NCBI GenBank assembly: GCA_002423125.1
Contig: DIUW01000049.1
Location: forward strand, 1 to 17,806
Direction of reading: 5' to 3'
DNA length: 17,806 nucleotides
DNA from: Legionellaceae bacterium UBA6148
GTDB lineage: Bacteria; Pseudomonadota; Gammaproteobacteria; Legionellales; Legionellaceae
Below are positions 14,326-17,806 of the stretch, piece by piece; within the stretch, counting starts at the first letter, position 1; each line of letters opens with the position of its first letter. The position numbers were made by a program, and so were the translations under genes. The notes under the pieces are model-generated. The model ran no database searches. It was not told where the DNA came from and was given only the letters and a program-made list of their open reading frames with translations.

Positions 14326-14354
14326 ATTATAACGAAGCTTCTTGAAAAAGTGAA
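14326..14354 (-). promoter_or_regulatory. Sigma-70 promoter of pcnB-folK
   Basis: On the minus strand, TTCACT (14354-14349), a 17-bp spacer and a perfect TATAAT (14331-14326). The predicted transcription start is near 14319, leaving a leader of only about 10 bases before the GTG at 14309. The -35 box lies inside a 7-bp hairpin-forming repeat (AAAAAGT/ACTTTTT, 14345-14361). Confidence 0.65.
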
Positions 14355-14455
14355 ACTTTTTATATTTAAGACGAACGACCGGTTTGAACATTTGATGGAT
14401 TAATCATTGCATGTAATACTCATTCAATTATTTTTAAAACAAAGGGTTCCAGCAA

Positions 14456-14995
14456 ATGAGTTATGTCGGAGCATTTGATTCAATTAAGCAGCATATTTTG
14501 AGGCCGCTTAGTTTGCAATTAATCTGTATAGTGCTTGTTATGTTGATTGTTTGGGAGATTGTTTCAGGTATTGGTGTGTTGCCTAGATTAAATCAAAAGG
14601 TTCAAGATGATACTCACCATTCTCATGAGGCAGCTATTGGACGCATGGGTAAGACAACAATTGAACGGCATCCACTTTTTGGTGACTATGTTCCTAGTAA
14701 TCTTGATGCTGCAGGTATTCGGCAATCGATGTTGAACCTTAAAGTTGTTGGGATTGTATTTGCTGAGAATGAAAATGATTCACAGGTCATTCTTCAACAA
14801 GAGAATGGACAAGAGTATTTTTTTCGTGTGGGTGATGAGCTTCCGGGTGGGGGAGTCATTAAACGTATTACAATTGAAGGTGTATTGGTGTTGCGCGCGG
14901 GTGACTTAGAGCGTTTAAGTTTACCAAGAGATGAGCTTAATTTTGAAGCGCCAGCCGAACCGATGTCTCTTGAAAATCAAAAAGGTGGATTTTAA
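14456..14995 (+). CDS. Type II secretion protein C (GspC-like), short form
   Basis: A 179-residue inner-membrane protein. A cytoplasmic N-terminus is followed by one membrane helix (about residues 20-40), a periplasmic linker, then the GspC homology region from ERHPLFGDY (70-78) through NLKVVGIVFAENENDSQVIL and FFRVGDELPGGGVIKRI to LSLPRDELNFE (163). In T2SS this region contacts the secretin GspD and links inner and outer membrane parts. Classical GspC (about 270-290 residues) has a further PDZ or coiled-coil domain, which is absent: only about 15 polar residues follow. No other gsp genes are here, so the gene is separate from the main cluster. The start ATG follows AAGGG at about ten bases. 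Its stop overlaps the next gene. A PilP-like role is less likely because of the HR pattern. Confidence 0.8.
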   Translation: MSYVGAFDSIKQHILRPLSLQLICIVLVMLIVWEIVSGIGVLPRLNQKVQDDTHHSHEAAIGRMGKTTIERHPLFGDYVPSNLDAAGIRQSMLNLKVVGIVFAENENDSQVILQQENGQEYFFRVGDELPGGGVIKRITIEGVLVLRAGDLERLSLPRDELNFEAPAEPMSLENQKGGF

Positions 14996-15039
14996 TGATG
15001 TCATTTCGATTCATTGGCCAAAATTTAGGAATAAGTTCT

Positions 15040-15348
15040 ATGCGATTTGTCATTGTTTTTATTATTTGCGTTGCGGGTATTCTGAGTGGTTGTTTGGCTG
15101 GTCGGATGAATGTTGCGGAAGGGATTAAAAGTTTTCAAGTTCAAGATTATCGGCAGGCTTTTATTCGTTTAATGCCCTCGGCCAAAGCGGGAAATGCGGA
15201 AGCACAATATGCTATCGGTTATATGTATTATTATGGTTACGGTGTTATTGAAGACAGAAGAAAAGCGTGGTACTGGATACGTTGTGCAGAAAAAGCTGGG
15301 CAGATAGACGCGATCCAAGCTATACGTCTTTTACCGCCGCCAGATTGA
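15040..15348 (+). CDS. Sel1-repeat lipoprotein
   Basis: From ATG 15040 the protein is 102 residues: a lipoprotein signal MRFVIVFIICVAGILSGC (lipobox LSGC, Cys18), then a helix pair and one clear Sel1/TPR-like repeat, AEAQYAIGYMYYYGYGVIEDRRKAWYWIRCAEKAG. Sel1 repeats mediate protein-protein contacts. I prefer this start because the signal peptide then sits at the N-terminus and TAGGA lies nine bases upstream. The in-frame ATG at 14995 (117 residues) overlaps the gspC-like stop and has GGTGGA before it, so it is also possible. Either way it is co-transcribed with the GspC-like gene, and both products face the periplasm. A role with the secretion machinery is only inferred. Confidence 0.75.
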   Translation: MRFVIVFIICVAGILSGCLAGRMNVAEGIKSFQVQDYRQAFIRLMPSAKAGNAEAQYAIGYMYYYGYGVIEDRRKAWYWIRCAEKAGQIDAIQAIRLLPPPD

Positions 15349-15402
15349 CGTATCCTGTGCCCAGGGCTAAATTCATTTAAAGTGACGGTCGTTCAGTTCA
15401 TC

Positions 15403-15744
15403 TTACACCTTTTTCACAAACTGTGACTTCAATTTCATAGCACCAATCCCATCAATTTTGCAATCAATATCATGATCGCCACCAACCAGTCTTATATTTT
15501 TAACTTTAGTCCCGACTTTTACAACGGATGAAGAGCCTTTGATTTTTAATTCTTTTATAACCGTAACCGTATCACCATCTTGAAGAATATTACCATTAGC
15601 ATCTTTAATGATTCGCTCATCCTCAATGACTTGCCCTATCACTTCTTTTGCCCATTCATGCGAACATTCTGGGCAAACATAGATGGCGCCATCCTCGTAC
15701 GCATATTCCGAGTTACATAGTGGGCAGTTGGGTAAGGCGCTCAT
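15403..15744 (-). CDS. PhnA-family zinc-ribbon protein
   Basis: A 113-residue protein starting MSALPNCPLCNSEYAYEDGAIYVCPECSHEW, close to E. coli PhnA (YjdM). An N-terminal zinc ribbon has Cys7, Cys10, Cys24 and Cys27, followed by a small SH3-like beta barrel with VKDANGNILQDGDTV-type strands (here IIKDANGNILQDGDTVTVIKEL). Despite the name, E. coli PhnA is not needed for phosphonate use and its role is unclear. The start at 15744 matches the E. coli N-terminus and has TAGGA about eight bases upstream. An upstream in-frame ATG at 15753 overlaps that site. It is monocistronic and convergent with the Sel1 lipoprotein gene. Confidence 0.92.
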   Translation of the reverse strand: MSALPNCPLCNSEYAYEDGAIYVCPECSHEWAKEVIGQVIEDERIIKDANGNILQDGDTVTVIKELKIKGSSSVVKVGTKVKNIRLVGGDHDIDCKIDGIGAMKLKSQFVKKV

Positions 15745-15836
15745 TGTTTTCATCCTATAGTGTTTTACTTGATATTGTTACACCGAATCCTCTAAAGATA
15801 ATGCACATTTGGGTTCACACGCAATGGATTTAATAA

Positions 15837-15955
15837 ATTGATTTGAGATTGATTCCCTTGTGGGATAACATCAATGCGACCAAGATCGCCCATAATTTTA
15901 TGATGTGGTGGGTTGGACAGATTCGCATTTACATGAATTCATAGCATTTAATCCA
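15837..15955 (+). pseudogene. Remnant of a plasmid pRiA4b ORF-3-like protein
   Basis: Two adjoining frames together give a short piece of the pRiA4b ORF-3 family. One frame reads IDLRLIPLWDNINATKIAHNFMM from 15837. After a frameshift near 15903, the next reads VVGWTDSHLHEFIAF; the G-W-x-x-x-H-L-H-E-F core is the family's hallmark. The conserved W-R-R region before it is degenerate, and the rest of the protein (normally 180 or more residues) is missing. The family is often found next to transposases. The second frame stays open into the following gene, creating a false N-terminal extension from GTG 15905. Confidence 0.5.
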
Positions 15956-15991
15956 GTTACGACTGATCTGAACTCATTTAGAGAAAACTCC

Positions 15992-16375
15992 ATGAAAAGT
16001 GTACTTAAACTCAAAAAATCACTTGAAAAGAAGGTCAATAAAGGATTCAGAGGTTATCCTATAGCAACGGCGGCTTTATATGGTCCTACGAACAAATTAG
16101 CAACAAAGATAGTCGTTGGTATTGTTTCTTCTCAAAAAGCTGAGGTTGATCCAATGCACAAATGGTTTTGCAATACAGAAATTAGAAATAATTCAGAAAT
16201 CATGCAAGAAATGTTGGATTTTATCAAAGAATTTAATGTTAGTTCGGTATTAATGGTAGATAAAATTATTGGTTGTCCTCATGAAGAAGGCATTGATTAT
16301 CCGAATGAAACATCCTGCCCACAATGCCCATTCTGGGCGGGTCGTGATAGGTTTACGGACGAGCTGATTCATTAA
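15992..16375 (+). CDS. Conserved hypothetical protein with Cys/His motif
   Basis: A 127-residue protein from ATG 15992. It has a basic N-terminal helix (KLKKSLEKKVNKGFR), a strand-rich middle (YPIATAALYGP, TKIVVGIV), and a C-terminal block IIGCPHEEGIDYP..SCPQCPFWAGRDRF with Cys95, His97, Cys109 and Cys112. That spacing could hold a zinc ion. I recall similar uncharacterised proteobacterial proteins sharing the GCPHEEG and CPFW block, but no function is known to me. No signal or membrane segment. An upstream in-frame GTG at 15905 exists, but the extra 29 residues look like pRiA4b ORF-3 debris, so I reject it. The Shine-Dalgarno is weak (AGAGAAA). It stands alone, in a patch of mobile-element debris. 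Confidence 0.7.
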   Translation: MKSVLKLKKSLEKKVNKGFRGYPIATAALYGPTNKLATKIVVGIVSSQKAEVDPMHKWFCNTEIRNNSEIMQEMLDFIKEFNVSSVLMVDKIIGCPHEEGIDYPNETSCPQCPFWAGRDRFTDELIH

Positions 16376-16540
16376 ATGATAATCAATAGTTCCATTAGAG
16401 CTGCGATAGCGAAAAGTATCATTGATCAAATATTTTGAACAGATTTCAAGAGTAATGCAGGATTTATTGACATCCTCACCGTCCTAAAACCAATTCGTTC
16501 GTCTCTGTTTGCAAGATACATTTGATCGCGATGGACTAGC
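16376..16540. other. Intergenic stretch without recognisable gene
   Basis: Between the conserved hypothetical gene and the transposase remnant there are 345 bases without a credible gene. This first part shows no coding pattern, terminator or RNA fold I can support. The second part holds the palindromic element described separately. Confidence 0.5.
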
Positions 16541-16663
16541 AGGGCCGTCCCATCCCATAAATGTCGTCGTTGCGAACGCAGTGAAGCAATCCAGGGTTCC
16601 GTGCCTTAAACTCTGGGTTGCTTCACTGCGTTCGCAACGACGACATTTAGATGGGACAGCCCT
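16541..16663. repeat. 123-bp palindromic repeat element (MITE/REP-like)
   Basis: Inner arms of 36 bp (16559-16594 and 16613-16648) are complementary with one mismatch around an 18-base loop. Outer 14-bp arms (16541-16554 and 16650-16663) pair with one mismatch, separated from the inner arms by a few unpaired bases. Weaker similarity continues outward (GATCGC at 16524 and its complement at 16670). The arm core GTCGTTGCGAACGCAGTGAA resembles the dispersed bacterial repeat of the GTCATTGCGAGCGAAG type. It encodes nothing believable. It lies 57 bp before the transposase remnant but need not belong to it. Confidence 0.85.
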
Positions 16664-16720
16664 AGAGCAGCGATCGATTAAAATTTATACAGATCGACAT
16701 TAGAGTAAAAATATGATCAA

Positions 16721-17740
16721 ATGCATACATTATTTACTTTAATTGGACTATATTGTATGTCAGATCAACTTAACTGGAATGTCCCTATTGATTTAACAAA
16801 ACAAGAAAAGTGGATTTGTTCTAAATTGAAACGCACAGGGAAACTATTTATTTTTTTAAGACAAAATCGTCATCTTATCTTTACAGAGGAAATAAATAGA
16901 AAATTATTATCAATGTATGATGACCACCCAAGGGGCAAACCTAGCGTTGCGCCTGCGCTGCTCGCCATGGCATCACTTCTGCAAGCATATGGGCAAGTGT
17001 CGGATGCATCAGCAGTACTTGACTCAATATTTGATCAACGTTGGCAAATGGTTCTTGGCTGCTTAGGGCATGACATGGCTCCATTTTCACAAGGAACACT
17101 TTGTGATTTTAGACATCGCTTAGTCAGATATAATTTAGACGTTATGTTGCTTGAAAGAACAGTAGAAATAGCAAAAGATGTAGGCGGTTTTTGTTACAAA
17201 CAATTGAGAATTGCCCTGGATTCCGCACCATTACAAGGCTTAGGCCGGGTTGAAGACACATTTAACTTAATTGGACATGCATTAGAATTATTAGTTGATT
17301 GTGCAGCACAAATAAAACAAATCCCCGCGTCTGAAATTATTCAAGGAGCTGGGTTATGTATAATTGGTCAAAGTAGTATAAAAGCTGCTTTAGACATTGA
17401 TTGGTCGGACTCACAAGAAAAAAAGAATGCTATTAACACCTTAATTAAAGATGTTGATGCAATGCGGAAATGGCTAACTAATCAACCACTCGATTTTCGT
17501 AATAATCAATATTTGAAAGAGGTTTTGGTGTTGCTGGAAACAGTGTTAACACAAAATATAGAGCCAGATCCAGATGGTGCTGGGTCAAAGATTATTGATG
17601 GAGTAGCTGAAGATCGACGAATATCTATTACAGATAAAGATATGCGTCATGGACGAAAATCAAGCTCGCGTACCATTAATGGTTATAAGCAACATGTGTT
17701 ATCGGTGGAACAAAACCGCGGATATATGGCGCAGGATTAA
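16721..17740 (+). pseudogene. IS1182-type transposase, C-terminally truncated
   Basis: 339 codons of an IS1182/IS5-superfamily DDE transposase. The N-terminal DUF772-like domain runs through PSVAPALLAMASLLQAYGQVSDASAV and SQGTLCDFRHRL. The first catalytic Asp is likely Asp167 in IALDSAPLQG. DKDMRHGRKSSSRTINGYKQHV (305-326) is the block that normally leads into the second catalytic Asp. The frame then turns into an unrelated tail, EQNRGYMAQD, and stops, so the second Asp and the Glu are missing (full length about 450-550). The next 66 bases in other frames do not restore the match, so this looks like a deletion or insertion, not a simple frameshift. ATG 16757 is an alternative start that fits the family N-terminus better (MSDQLNWN). 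It is presumably inactive. Confidence 0.8.
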
Positions 17741-17743
17741 ATT

Positions 17744-17776
17744 GATCAGGTTTATCCTATATCAGTCTCCCTGATC
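17744..17776. repeat. Short inverted repeat after the transposase remnant
   Basis: GATCAGG (17744-17750) and CCTGATC (17770-17776) form 7-bp arms just behind the truncated transposase. It may mark the junction with other inserted DNA or be a weak hairpin; the window ends too soon to tell. Confidence 0.3.
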
Positions 17777-17806
17777 TAAATTATTCCAAAATAGCCGATT
17801 TTAATT

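Noticed and set aside
15905..15991. N-terminal extension of the Cys/His protein
   Set aside because: The residues match the pRiA4b ORF-3 hallmark, not the downstream family; treated as a remnant.
16509..16703. Open frame of 64 codons across the palindromic element
   Set aside because: It runs through both arms of the inverted repeat, has no family pattern and no ribosome site; it is a by-product of the repeat.
1..17806. CRISPR arrays or rRNA genes
   Set aside because: No regularly spaced repeat series and no ribosomal RNA-like sequence were seen.

Overview
The window reads as chromosomal DNA of a low-GC (about 40%) gammaproteobacterium. The core genes acnA, pcnB, folK and gspC, the mix of amino-acid antiporter, Sel1 and universal stress proteins, and a CCA-encoding tRNA-Arg would fit a Legionella/Coxiella-like lineage. 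That placement is inference from protein flavour, not a database match. Most of the window is ordinary housekeeping DNA, with small accessory patches at both ends and around 1.8-5.6 kb.

Layout. 1-403 (minus) is the broken 5' part of an aldo/keto reductase gene. 529-1850 (plus) is a two-gene unit: an OsmC-type peroxiredoxin and a 3-hydroxyisobutyrate-dehydrogenase-family enzyme. 1847-4374 is a divergent cluster. On the minus strand are a LuxR-type ligand-binding domain that lacks its DNA-binding half and a 5-carboxymethyl-2-hydroxymuconate isomerase-like tautomerase. On the plus strand are an MHS-type MFS transporter and an overlapping DUF4286 protein. 4474-4680 is an orphan AlpA/excisionase-like HTH gene with a readable promoter and operator-like repeat. 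It converges on a secreted gamma-glutamylcyclotransferase-like protein, followed by tRNA-Arg(CCT).

5825-11511 (minus) is a tight metabolic operon, aconitase A -> amino-acid antiporter -> ETF-ubiquinone oxidoreductase, with gaps of only a few bases or an ATGA overlap. 11741-11968 is a cysteine-rich lipoprotein gene. It shares a terminator hairpin with a convergent universal stress protein gene. 12523-14309 (minus) is pcnB-folK, coupled by an ATGA overlap. The pcnB start region suggests a non-ATG/GTG/TTG start, as is known for E. coli pcnB. 14456-15348 (plus) is a short GspC-like type II secretion protein coupled to a Sel1-repeat lipoprotein.

15403-17806 is more eroded: PhnA, a frameshifted remnant of a pRiA4b ORF-3-like protein, a conserved Cys/His protein of unknown function, a 123-bp nearly perfect palindromic repeat, and a C-terminally truncated IS1182-type transposase. 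No CRISPR array, phage module or complete mobile element is visible, and I do not see a clear new multi-gene system. The best leads are the HTH-less LuxR domain cluster, the pcnB start, the cysteine-rich lipoprotein with its operator-like repeat, and the palindromic element.
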